DNA from: Mansonella perstans
Taxonomy: Eukaryota; Nematoda; Chromadorea; Rhabditida; Onchocercidae
DNA length: 64,000 nucleotides
Direction of reading: 5' to 3'
Assembly: GCA_037074765.1 (NCBI GenBank)
Contig: JBAMDO010000026.1
Span: 248,001-312,000, forward strand
Program-made: the position numbers and the translations under genes
Shown: positions 38,088 to 49,900 of the stretch, one piece after another
How the letters are laid out: every line of letters begins with the position of its first letter
Position numbering within the stretch: the stretch's first letter is position 1
The notes under the pieces: generated by a model
Seen by the model: the letters and a program-made list of their open reading frames with translations, nothing else
What the model was told of the DNA's origin: nothing
The model's database searches: none

Positions 38088-40931
38088 TTAACGTTTATTA
38101 TGCAATAACAAATTAGCCGCTTCCGAAGCATCATTACCACATTGGTATAAAGCCTCCCTGACATCTTCCCGAGATCCAAGGCCCATATCCACGAGTTGAC
38201 GCACTTGATCTTCGTTATGCAGTGCATTCCCTAAATGTTCTAGCAATAAGCAAATCACTTATCTTTTATTGCAGGAACTCAGTTTATATACATGTTTGTT
38301 GACATATTACCTACAAGTTTTGGAAACTTTGCAATTAAGGAAACCGAAGAATAACGATCTTTAAACATAATTCCTGAAAATATTAAGAAAACAAATGGAA
38401 AAAATACCAGTGGATGCCCTGCCCAATAGTCGATTCAAAAAACGAAGCTCATTACCGTTGGGGTGCGTCTGAAACGTTTACCTGATGCATTATTTTTAGT
38501 AACAAACATAAAAAGTGAAAAATTTCATTACAAACCCAGTGCTCAAACAAACATTTAGGAATATTTAAATTCGGGGAAAAGGGTAGTTAAACCGGAATGC
38601 ACGGAACCGAATGCAAGATAATCATAAGCAGCCATTAATTACTGCTACAGCCTTCATTCTATGTGCAACATTTTTCAAAGTTATTATTCATTCCGATTGG
38701 GAGTTACTTCAACTTAGTGTGCAGTTGAAGCCAAAGTAGCAAGGCATATTGAATTTTCGAATTTACTATCAAAAAAAGATAAAAATTACAAATCATTCAT
38801 TTCAAATAGAACTGCATTAACTGCAAAATACGTCTTACCCGTCCACTTCTGTAAACACGTTGCATTTGCCCAAACATTAACCTCCTTTCGTAGTTATCTA
38901 GAACATCTATCCTCTGTCTCTCAATCGTTGCTGCTACTGGTAAAACGCTTCCCTGAAAAAACCTATTTGTAAATAACCGATGTATAGCCTAATGTGTAAC
39001 CTAATTTGCAAAACTTCATAAGTAAAATAGTGTTATGCTGGTCAAAATCCCTTTTTAATTCAGTAAAATAACCTCTCTTCCAAATTCACCGCAATCGGCA
39101 AATTTTTGGAACAGCCAACCAACCGGATTTGAAGTAGAACAAAATAATCGAACCAGAAAATTTGGCACAAAATTAACTTTTGTATAGAGTTGCGGATATA
39201 ACAGAATGCTTGAAGCGCCCGCTGTACATGCAATTAAAACTGGCTTCGACAATGAAAGCAGCTGAAATAAACAAAAGCTGAAAAAACTAGAAACTTTGCA
39301 GTAAAAATCATATTACAAATAGAGCAGCACAGTTTTAGCTTAAACCAAGTTTTACTGGCTATTGGATAGCCATAAACAAGCACAGCCCTATAGCGGATAT
39401 CATATATATTTGAACATACTGAACAGAAGGAAATCTGTCGCTAACATTTTTTATCAGTCATCAAGGCTAATGCCTTTATAATTGAATACACAATCATCCT
39501 TGAACAAAATGGACTGGTATGAAAAAATTACCAACATTTGCCTTCTCACCATTAAATTTTTTCTAAAATTAAAAATTTTCGCTTAAAAAACAAGAATTTG
39601 TGTTTTTACTAGAACTAAAATTAGCACAGAAAAGAACCTGAATATACATAATAAACGGAAAGCTGTGGGCTGATAATGATAAGCCGAATATACTAGCATA
39701 CGGAACTAATGGTATCTCTTTCAGATATGCTAAATATAATGCAGTGAGCAAATCATACGGTCCAATAACAAAATACATAGTTGATGGAATATAACCATAT
39801 AACCGTGAGAGAATAAAATAAACAGCTATCTCCACACTGATTCCATGAAGAGAACTGACTAAGACGAAGTTCTGTAAGTAAATATTGCTTCATAATTAAT
39901 TTAATGGTATCTAGGATTTCACTAAGACTTGAGTTGAGGAATTAAGATGTTTGTTTACTGAATATCCGCCAAATTCTAATAAAGCTGAGACTTTCGATAA
40001 TGGAAATCAAATTTGCTGAATCATCTATTTATCAAAGTAATCCAAACAGTTGCTTCAGTCAAACTCTTTTATGACCCATATTTGCCTTTGGAGCGACACC
40101 GTGTGATCACGAAATGAATCAACCTCCTAATTTTTAGTGATCAGATATGCACTATTATAACTTTAGTTCAGAATATAAAACACAATAAGTCACCATAAAT
40201 TTGAGAGAACCAAAGCGACGTTCAACCAATCGACCATAATACAACAAAATCAATCCACTAACAAGTGACGAAGGACTTCGAAAAATCAATTTCGATGAAA
40301 TAATTCGAAAAATCTAAAAAATGTTGAATTAATTGATATTGATGATGACAAACACTAATAATGAATTAACTGCTATCAGTTACAATTCATAATATATCCT
40401 TAACCTATAAAAGCAATACTCATTTCTTTATATGCTTACCCCTTTAACGGAAATGATATTTCCCAATGATGGACCAATCCAAGAATCGAAATCACTAATA
40501 TTTAAATACATGTAACTGATAGAACTGAACAGTGTGACCAAAAACCTGAAATCATTTTTTTCATTCCAGTAAATATCTTTAAATATAAGTATAGTACTTA
40601 CTTTGCAATTATTACTAAGAAGCAAAGCAATTTCAAACTTTCAGCTACTGCTCAAAATTAACAAGAATATGAAGTGGATTTTGTAGTACGAATAAAACAA
40701 CGGTATCACAAAACTAAACCTATCTTATTTCTCGAATTTAGTTCTCTGTAATTTATTACATTTCTAAGCTGATACATGTTGAGTTGTTTAACAATGCGTA
40801 TCAAAACAAACCTATAAAACAAAAGATTGGTTTCAAATCAAAAGTATCAAAAAATCCACAAAAAATGGAAAATGAAATTCTTACCATGCTTTCGTGATTG
40901 GTGCATATTTGAAAAAGTCTTGATTTTGCAT
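38088..40931 (-). CDS. ubac2: UBAC2-like rhomboid pseudoprotease with C-terminal UBA domain
   Basis: UBAC2 is an ER-membrane inactive rhomboid that takes part in ERAD and in retaining UBXD8 in the ER. Ten exons on the minus strand: 40885-40931, 40602-40637, 40440-40545, 40194-40313, 39638-39871, 39073-39261, 38839-38952, 38456-38468, 38311-38373, 38088-38239. Phases close and give 357 aa (human 344). Seen: YAPITKA (human YKAPLSKS); SWIGPSLGNIISVKG; LLYYGRLVERRFGSLKF (human LIYNFRIFERRYGSRKF); six TM segments; IERQRIDVLDNYERRLMFGQ; and a UBA domain at about 313-355 (NEDQVRQLVDMGLGSREDVR). No rhomboid GxSG/His dyad is seen. Exon 8 is only 13 nt. Exon 2 (36 nt) uses a poor acceptor and is the weakest call. 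Confidence 0.88.
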
Positions 40932-41525
40932 TTGATACTGTCCTCTCCTTGCATGGTGCATATCTGGAATAGTATAAATCCACTTAACTGATAACAAATA
41001 CTCTTCTTGTACGATAATAACTATAATGCCTTAAGATATGAGGTAGAACTAGAAGATGGAAATCTATGATGAACATATTCGTTCAAATAATTGAAACTAA
41101 ACATCGTAGTTATTAAATTGTAACCTATGATCTTAGATGATGTTCTAGTTCATCTAGCTTTTCTTATTTAAACACGTAACGTCAGTTTAATTTTCATTAC
41201 TAATAAAGAAATTTCTTGCAATCATTATCTTAGCTAGCTTTGTTTGCATTAATCTATTTTTGGAACTTTCATTGAAAATTTTCTGCAGTTTTAGCAAGTA
41301 GCTCGAATAAGCTCATAGATTCCACAACAATTTCTAACAGCATCATCATATAAATGAGAAACTTCCAAAGTTCAATTTAGGGATTCGGAAATTCCCGACT
41401 GTCACCAAGCATTGTTGCAGTGGAATAGGTTTTTCATAGCAGTACTTGGTCAAGAAGCATAAACCAGATAAGACCGCGACGACTAAGTGTTATGCGTAAA
41501 GTTGGTCGCGCCGGGTTATTTGAAA

Positions 41526-41758
41526 TTAGGATGGGAGGTGGTGATCCGAAGAGGAGATACAAGGATTCTCTGAAACAATATGTTAAATTTTGCAGTATAA
41601 AAGCGTAGGAAGAACTTACCGGTACCATCTACGGAGACTTTCCAGCAGTACTTTTTGTAACTAAACTTTCCTTCATCAGTGGTTGATTCACATTGCTCTA
41701 CATTCAGGAGACATTTGAGACATTCATAACATTGATGCTTGAAAGTTTTTGAAAGCAT
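41526..41758 (-). CDS. Possible small Cys-rich protein or 3' part of one
   Basis: Two exons on the minus strand (41620-41758 and 41526-41569) join in frame to 60 aa. Seen: KHQCYECLKCLLNVEQC, with a C-x2-C-x2-C-x6-C spacing, then YKKYCWKVS and ENPCISS. A TTTCAG acceptor lies just upstream of the ATG. No signal peptide is encoded, so a 5' exon may be missing. I cannot place it in a family. The alternative is chance ORFs with chance splice sites. Confidence 0.35.
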
Positions 41759-42634
41759 ACGTAAAATCAATCTGAAAGAGAAAAAAAAACAACGCAGAAT
41801 AAGTTAGGTTATGTTAACATTCATCCACCTAAGGTCGGTGTCCAAAAAAAAAATCCAAGTAAATTTTTTTCTATAATTTATATAGATATTTTGATTAGAA
41901 TTATAGTGGATGGTAATTAAATTTTTTCTCACAGCTCAAATCATTATATCTACAACAATAAATAAAGCGCCCTATTGTATTGTTGTAAATCTTTCTTTTT
42001 TGTTATCATTGTTTAAATCTATATGTTTGTGATAGTAGATCAAAGCATCTATTGTAACCGATTGAGGTTTCATACGTGTAATCTACAATTATTTAATTCT
42101 TTCTTCGTGTATTCCTGAAATGGTAATCGTTCTCTAAATAGCCAAAAGTTCAAATCTTTTTTTATCCGTGCATATCACTACTACTACCACTATTAAAAGA
42201 ATGGTGTTAACCATAAGGAATTGTGTTTTCTAGCGTAACGGTCTCAGTAGGAAGTAGATGATTCCAATCCAATCAATCACATGCAACAAAACTTTTACTC
42301 CAGTGAAGATTTTTTTAGGAAGTTTAGTTTGGACGATATTAGGAGACATTTCACTATATGACTTCTGCATTTGCAATAAGCCTTTAATTTTTGTTCAGAA
42401 GCCTAACCATGATGATGAGATTGTTGAAGAAGATGGAAAATGCTGGAGATACAGATGCGGAAGTCTGGGAATATGGTTGAAGAGTTGAATTCAAATGAAA
42501 GGGAGACGTGAAATTGCAAAACATTTTTGAGCTATTTGGAATTGCTTTGCAATTTGAATTTAGATTGAAATCCACTGCTGCTACTGATTTTAATGCGAGA
42601 GAGGGAGAACGAAAGATAAAAGAGACGAGAAAAA
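41759..42634. other. Intergenic, 5' flank of the ZnF-UBP gene
   Basis: AT-rich. The last 40 bases before 42635 are purine-rich (GAGAGGGAGAACG...). No gene seen. Confidence 0.4.
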
Positions 42635-44002
42635 ATGACCGGCAGTGGGGAAGCTGGACCGACTGCCTCATCATCCTCGTCATCAACGCAAATGGACAGT
42701 CAAGTGGTTATGCACACTGTCGTTCCATTGCCTGAATGTCCACACTTAGCCGAGGTAATTTTGATTGTCTTTATCAGTTTTGAAACAATTACTTTTGTTG
42801 TCAAAGATTAAATTTTAATTTTTAGGGTCATATCATAGACTCGAATTTAATGTTTATTCTAGGAATTGTTGTAGTTTTTCGAGCTTTCACTTAAATTCTT
42901 GTCCGAATTTTAGTATTTGTCTGATTTTTTGAAATGACAGGAGTTCATGAGACACATGAGATAGAAGTATGCGAGTGAACTCCTACGAACGCTTCCCTTA
43001 TATTTTCATTGAATTGAAGATTCAGCCTGGATTAATTGGTAGAAAAGTGGGGTGTTGAAAGATCTAAGCACTGCAACAAGGATTTCCATTTGTAGAGATT
43101 CTATAATGCTCGTCAGATACATGGGAAGTACTTGTTGAAATCTTCAGAAAGCATTTGTGTAATGCTTAAAAGTCTTAACGAAGATTAGATTGCTGTCATT
43201 CTCTGTGATTGGTTGTAGATAAACAATTCCAAACAATTGGTCTAACATAACTATTGCTGAAGTTCTACGCCCGATAATAAAATTCATTATGATAATCTAA
43301 CTGTTTGATTTCCTGCTGTGTGGTCTATAATCTCAATGCGTTTTCAAAAGTCGTTGCTTTTTGTGCACATAAATTATGGTTTCAGATTAGAGAACTTCCT
43401 GCTGAAGGTGTCAATGCATTAGCATCTTGTTCGGAATGCCGCTCTAACGTTGAACAGTGGGTTTGCCTAACTTGCTACTCGGTTCGATTTTAGAAATGTT
43501 GGCATTATCATATTAGCCTAGTATCAGGAAAGATTTGCAAGTTTTTAAACTCCGATTATGGTCGGTTATTTTTTGTTTACAAATCAGCTGTCAGTGATTA
43601 TTTGCACTGAAATATGGGAAACATTTCGTAGCTGAACACGCATCTTTTCCGTGTTATAGCCGATTTGAGCTGAGATGGTCATTGGTTTGATCTCCAGAAA
43701 TAATTATTGCGGTGTAGATGGATTGCTTTGTTTAATACGCATTAAGCTTATAAGAAATAGATTGCTTATTCCAGGTTAACTGCGGCCGTTACATTGCTGG
43801 TCACGCCGTGAATCATCAGATGCGTACTGGGCATTCCATGGTATTGAGCTTAACTGATCTCTCGGTCTGGTGTTATCCCTGTGGATCATATGTACACCAC
43901 GAAGCATTGATTCCTGCAAAGAGTGCCGTACATCAGTCTAAATTCGGTATTCCTGTTCCAATGCCAGAGGAGTCTGGATCTGGGAATCCTGGATTTGATT
44001 GA
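42635..44002 (+). CDS. Stand-alone HDAC6-type ZnF-UBP (BUZ) ubiquitin-binding protein
   Basis: ZnF-UBP domains bind the free C-terminal Gly-Gly of ubiquitin. Three exons (42635-42754, 43386-43481, 43775-44002), all introns phase 0, give 147 aa. Seen: a Ser-rich N-terminus with no enzyme domain; LPECPHLAE; ASCSECRSNVEQWVCLTCY; VNCGRYIAGHAVNHQMRTGH; LSLTDLSVWCYPCGSYVHHE; then HQSKFGIPVP. This aligns with human HDAC6 residues VCLSCYQVYCGRYINGH and DLSAWCYYCQAYVHH. All Cys/His zinc ligands and the Arg, Trp and Tyr of the ubiquitin-tail pocket are kept. Only 40 residues precede the domain, so no deacetylase is attached unless exons lie further upstream. A USP-type origin is possible but fits less well. 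Confidence 0.88.
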
Positions 44003-46945
44003 TCGCTAAATACTGGTACTTTCAAATGAAGATTTTGCTTATTTTACGTTACTCGTTTGTTCGTTCGTTGAGATTGAGAGTCAAACCGTCACATCTGAAC
44101 TTCCTTGAAATGCAAGTTATAGGAAGTGCCTTGTAAATCCCAGCCTGTCCAAGTTTTCTTTTATCGCATTGTTGATGTCATAAATTTTTAGTTGTTGTCA
44201 TATTAATATAAAAAAACTTTCTCATTGTCACTTGATTTTCTGTAATTTGGATTGTGAAACCATACGAAACCCAGGAAGGTTGTGGTCTGAACTATGAGAA
44301 GTGGAAACATTCGCTTTCAAAATAGCTTCTTTTAGAGCTTTTACAGCTGGATTCCAGGAGATCTGATGTATATATATGGCTGCATGGTGAAGATAAAGAG
44401 TGTTGAGTAAAAAATGTTTCCCGATTTCCGTGAATGATGTAATGTTTGCAGTTCTTTTTTGGGTTGTTTGTTGGTGTAGATTTATAGATGCTAGGTGAGG
44501 TGTTTCAGGGGACTGGAATTGCTGATTCTATAAAGAATTTTGATCCGGAGTTTTCTTTGGAAGTGTTTGGTAAGTCGGGTTTTGAAATTGGAGCTTTTTC
44601 GGCTGGAGTTCTCAGTATGCAAGAAAAAATGTAGCATTTGCGGTGGGCTCAGTATCACGTCATTGTGATATTAACAAAATAATTGTTATCAAGCAAAGAA
44701 AAAATGAGGTTATGGAGAGGTGGATACGATTGCATTGCAGGCATACAGGTAGGAATATACGAGATTTTGAAAATTCGGCGGATGTGGAGGTTTTGTCATC
44801 TGTTAGCTGGGAAGTATAAGTGGAAGAGGGATTTGATGATGGGAACACATCAAAATGGATTGATGGGAACACATCAAATCCCTCTTCTATCAAATTATTT
44901 GTCAGGAGAATGGTTGCTTATCCTATCAAATTATTAAGTGTTTTTGCCACATCTAAGTCAGGAGAATTGTACCCACTTACGATCAGTTGTTTTTTTGCCT
45001 TTGTAATTTCTAAATCCAATAATATAAATTTTAACTTCTATAATTGTTTTTGTCTAGTTTTCAATCCTGAAAATAATTGGGAATTTTTTCCTCTCAGATT
45101 TCTTTTGTATTTGATAGATTCATGTTCATTTATCTGACATAAGTGAAACATATAGGATGGAATTGTTTATGCATCGCTATCTACCATAAATCGGCTCGCA
45201 TTGTCAAATCTATAATATTATCATACGTTTTAACGATCATCGGGAAGGATGGATTAAATGTTATGAACTTCTCTGTTGTTGGCAAAAAAAGATCGTTCAA
45301 AAGACTATTCAAAAAAAAAAAAAAAAAAAGAAACATAAAGAAATAAAACAGTAGTTTATGAAAGAAACTCATTACTTGTCGCAGTCCATGATGTTTTTAA
45401 TTTATGAAGCAGTATTGGATAGTTGTTTTAACAATGAATTTGAAAAATTGACATGGTAACTTTCAAAAGTTACCTTTTGACATGGAAGAGATTATTTTTA
45501 TTGCCCAGAGTGCGAAAAGTATATGGTACTGTGCCACATAAATTAGCGCACAGTTTATCTGAAAAATCAAAACGTACTTACCTGTTAAATAAATTTTGAT
45601 TTAGGAGAAAATTGAAATGAATTGTTTAAATATTCTAAAAAACATGTACAATTCTAACCCAATTGTACTTGTTAATCTTAGCATATTCGTTCTTCTGTCC
45701 ACTTTCAAATTGTTCGATTGTTGTTCTGTGGAAGAAGGGTAAAAATGGAAAAAAATTCAATGTTCAATGTAACATTAATTAAGATGAAAAGGAAAGTAGC
45801 AGTATCTATTACAGTATTGTTTTACACATAAAATTAAAGTATAAGTTGCAAAATGTTGACCATAATGAGTTTAATCAGGATTTATTAATAATACATGTAT
45901 TGAGAGCTGAAATAATTTTTGGACTAATTAGTTGTAACCCCCTTCCATAGTTACGCATTTTATAGTTATACACTAAATGGAATCCCGGTAAGTTTCAGAT
46001 TACAATGAATGTCTAAGGCATACCGCGTGTTCGTTGCCTGGGTGACGATTTTTGGTTAGGTATGGAATAATGTATATCTTGTTAGCTGCCTAATGTTAAG
46101 CAGGCTCAATATGTCTAGCATTTTTATTAACCAATTCAATGAATTGCATTGAATTACATAAAGGTTATAAAACTTCTGTAAAGTTTCTTTGGCAAAACGA
46201 GAAGTACATGTGTGATTTTATTGAAATATTTAATTTCAAATGAGGGAAGTACTAGTTTCAGGAGAAGCGCTGTTTGTTTTTTTTTTTTTTTTTAAATTTT
46301 GTATACAACTATCATATTTTCTTTTATCTTATTCATTACTTTTTCGAGCTTAATTTATATAGGATCCTATTTAGGGTTTTTAGCTTAGTTTTGAAAAAAA
46401 ATTGACATTAATTTCAAACCTGAGTGTGTTGGAAATTTTGCAATATTTTTAATAACATTTCAAACTTATTTTTTACACTAAATTTATGCCACTTTTGAAT
46501 AGCTTTTTTTGGAATGTTAACATTTATGTCTTTGTTTCAAATAACTTATTTGTGCTTCATCGCTTCATGATACACTGAATAAAGTTTTTTACCTTTCTGG
46601 ATATCATTTTTTAATTATAATGTGCAAGAAATGTTAAAATGTGAATCGGTCTCTATTGATATTAGTATTGTTAATGTATTACTTGTAATTTCTTGTTATG
46701 CTATTTCTTTTGAAAATTAAAAGCCCAGTTATTTACCGTATTCATCCATTTGTATTCGGGCCAAGAATTACACGTAATATTCATCATTTTATTCAAGTAA
46801 TTGGCCCATTATCGTTTGGATTCAAATAAAGCAAGCAGTTAACCAATTTGCAAAATTTGTAAATTTTTGTTTTTTTTTTTTTCAGTCCAAGCAATGCGTT
46901 TGAAACAATATTGAAAGCAGAAAATGCGTAGTTTATCTATACATA
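44003..46945. other. Intergenic, 2.9 kb
   Basis: Contains the repeat/foldback at 44823-44887, a small perfect palindrome at 45455-45474, an A-run at 45311-45329 and a T-run at 46277-46292. Frames of 64-105 codons around 44660-45350 partly derive from the repeat and I see no support for them. Confidence 0.45.
44823..44887. repeat. Foldback with 16-bp perfect arms and internal direct repeat
   Basis: Arm 44823-44838 (GAAGAGGGATTTGATG) is the exact reverse complement of 44872-44887. Between and overlapping them, TGATGGGAACACATCAAA occurs twice, at 44837-44854 and 44861-44878 (24-bp period). Confidence 0.9.
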
Positions 46946-49900
46946 ATGAATCAACGACAACGGAAACAATTCGGTTCAGCAGGAAATCTTGCCATAAAAG
47001 GTGATATTTCCGATTTCTTTGAAAATTGCCCATTTATCACTCTTCCGTACTTTTTTTATTTCTCATATTTTAATGACCTATCTATAAGCAGTATATTAAT
47101 CCAATTCCATTCCATATTTGGCACTAAATCTTTATTAGTCTTTAGCGACATATGTAATCTATTTGCACTTTTATCAAATTTAAAATATCTTATTTATAGG
47201 TAGTGAAATTGAATGCTATGCGTAATTTTTAAACGCTTTGAATGTATGTGTAATGTGTATCTTTAGGATATATCGATAAGGCCTTAAACCAATCCTTAAT
47301 AAAAATAAACAGCTTGTGTTTATTGTTATTTGTCTAGTACTATAACGAAATTTAATTAGATCCTTGCAAAAATTTCAGGTACAGGCTATATGGGTTTCGA
47401 TAATACATCATACCATAGGCTGCAAAATGTTCTATCATCTGCAGCAGCGATACCACAAAAAGCAGCAGCGCGTCGGACAACGTCCACGTCCACGACGACT
47501 ACTGCAAAGACAACACTTCGAAAAAGTGGCAGTATTGGAAATATACGCAGTGTGGTCAATTCTTCAATGCCATCAATTAAAACTACTCCAAAAGAGTAAT
47601 TCTTTAAACCCACTAAATGATATATTTTATCAAAAATCTAATGAAAATTTCCCACCAATGTCAAAGTTCCTTCGTCAAACATTCAGAACGAGAATATGTC
47701 CATGTCAACAAAGTGGTCTCGATCAATCAGCAAACCATCTGCAAGAGCAATATACGCGCCAATTGCAACAGCAAATTTATTTTTTGGAACTTGAAAATAA
47801 TTACTTGTAAGTTTGGATTCATTCTCCTTGTAAATGCACTTTAATTCAATCTTGAACTGTTGAATTTTGCTTATTTTTAAAATTTTAGTTCAGTTTTTTT
47901 CTTCTTTTCATTTATGACTGATTATTCCAACATAATTTTGATCTCTTTATCTGCAACAATTTAAAAAGTTGTTTTTGTTGCAGTTGCATTCATAAGGGAA
48001 GATCATTTGTATCGGGAAATAGCATGAATTTCAACAATTTCTGAATAATCTCCAAATGATTAATATTTTACAGGAAACAGGGTGCTGGGAAGTTGTTTTT
48101 AAAAAACGAAGAAAATGGTGATTCATATCGCAGTAATTCTTCACCACCTCTAGGTTTGACCGCAAATTTAGTTGTACCACGAGAATGTGAGTCATTTAAA
48201 GCTGGTATTCCGGAAGATGACAAGGAGAAGCCATGGAGAGGAAGAAAAAGAGTTTCATATGCGGAACCTGAGGTGACGGAAACATCCACTCATTCAAACG
48301 GCTACGATTTAAAACAATCATCATATACGGCTGATCAAGCTGAATTATTGCATAAATTAGAGGAATCATATCAGGTATTTATTATATTGCTAACATCTAT
48401 GATTCGAAAAACGAAACAAAAATTGTCATTTGGTGCTTGCTCCCGTATAAGCTAATATACATAGTCCAGTAGTAAGTGTCATTTCTGGCGTTGAATTACT
48501 ATCTTTTACTGACTTTTTCACTTTCAGAGTTAGTAATCGAATCCGACAGCTCTTTTTCAGAGGGAACGAAAACTGGAGGAACGTTTGAAACAGAAAACAA
48601 CCGAAGTTGAGAGGATTGCTTATGAAAATACCCAATTATCAGATTATATTGAGGAACTGAATGCAAGATTACAAAGAAGTGAAGGTTGGCAGTTAATCAT
48701 TTTCACATCTGCCCTATACGCCCGTCCTCTGTTACATACCGAGTATTAGGTACTTTATTATGTCAAGGATAAAAAGTGGAAATTTCTTAAAGTTTTCAGT
48801 AATCTTTCCTTTTTAATGACATCCGGCTTTTATCTATCTCATGATCTCATATGACCTTATTGAAGTTGATTTTCGTGAGGCAACCGTTTTAGTAATGCAA
48901 CCATTACTTAAAACTTCTTAGACATTAAGTTTGAATATTGACTGAATTGATTATGAAGTAGCCTTGAAAAATCTACATCTGCTTTAACAAGTGTGGCTCC
49001 TTTTAAAAACCCTCAATTAGACTTTCATTTGAACTTTATTGCTTCTTCAAAGTTTATTCAGAGACGCCTAATGATTAGAGCTGAGTTTAAAAACTAGTTC
49101 TAAAATCAGCAAATCTATTTAAGAAAATTTCGCAAGAGACAAACGTGCACTTATGGAAGAAGTCGTGGAACTACAAAGAAGGCTTGATTATCTAACGCCT
49201 GCGTTAGCTGATAAGGTTTTGTTAGTGCTTCACATCTTTTGGTGTACAGCAAGAAGTAATAGTTATCGCTGTATCATTTGGCAGACCTCGTCATCACTTC
49301 TAAAAAGATCTATATAACAGGAATCACATGTGGCAAAAATGGAAATTGAAAAAGACGAACTGGCTGATAAATTAAGGCATACAACCAATCAACTAAGTGA
49401 AGTACAGGTAAACAGTGCTTAATTTCTGCAAATTTATTAGAAGAATCACTAGATCAGACTACTGCTTGATACTTGATAAGATCAGACAATATATGAGTAA
49501 TCAGATTTTACTTCACGTTCCAATAATTCAAATATTTACAATGATAAGCTCATTTATAGTCTTTCCACTAGATTCAAGAAGTGTGGAAAATTTTGAAACG
49601 GTCGATGAAGAAGTGCAAAGAAATTTGATTTAAATGAACTGATCATTTATACTAGAAGATGTGAATGAATATAATGAACAACAGCTGAAATAGATTTGCT
49701 GATAACATCTATAGAAAGCTATAAATCCAGAAAACATCCCAATATTAATCTTCCTCAGTGCTTCTCCTTCAGTTGGCAATCAATGAAAAAAGTCGAGAGG
49801 AGAGGGCATTGTACGATATTGACGAAGAGCGGAAAAATGAGATTGATCGACTGCTAAAAACAATTCGACATTTAGAAAATACGTTGGAAGAAATGGAAAA

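Noticed and set aside
47364..47810. 148-codon frame
   Set aside because: Mixes intron and out-of-phase exon sequence; the spliced model (47379-47595, 47687-47806) fits the downstream frame.
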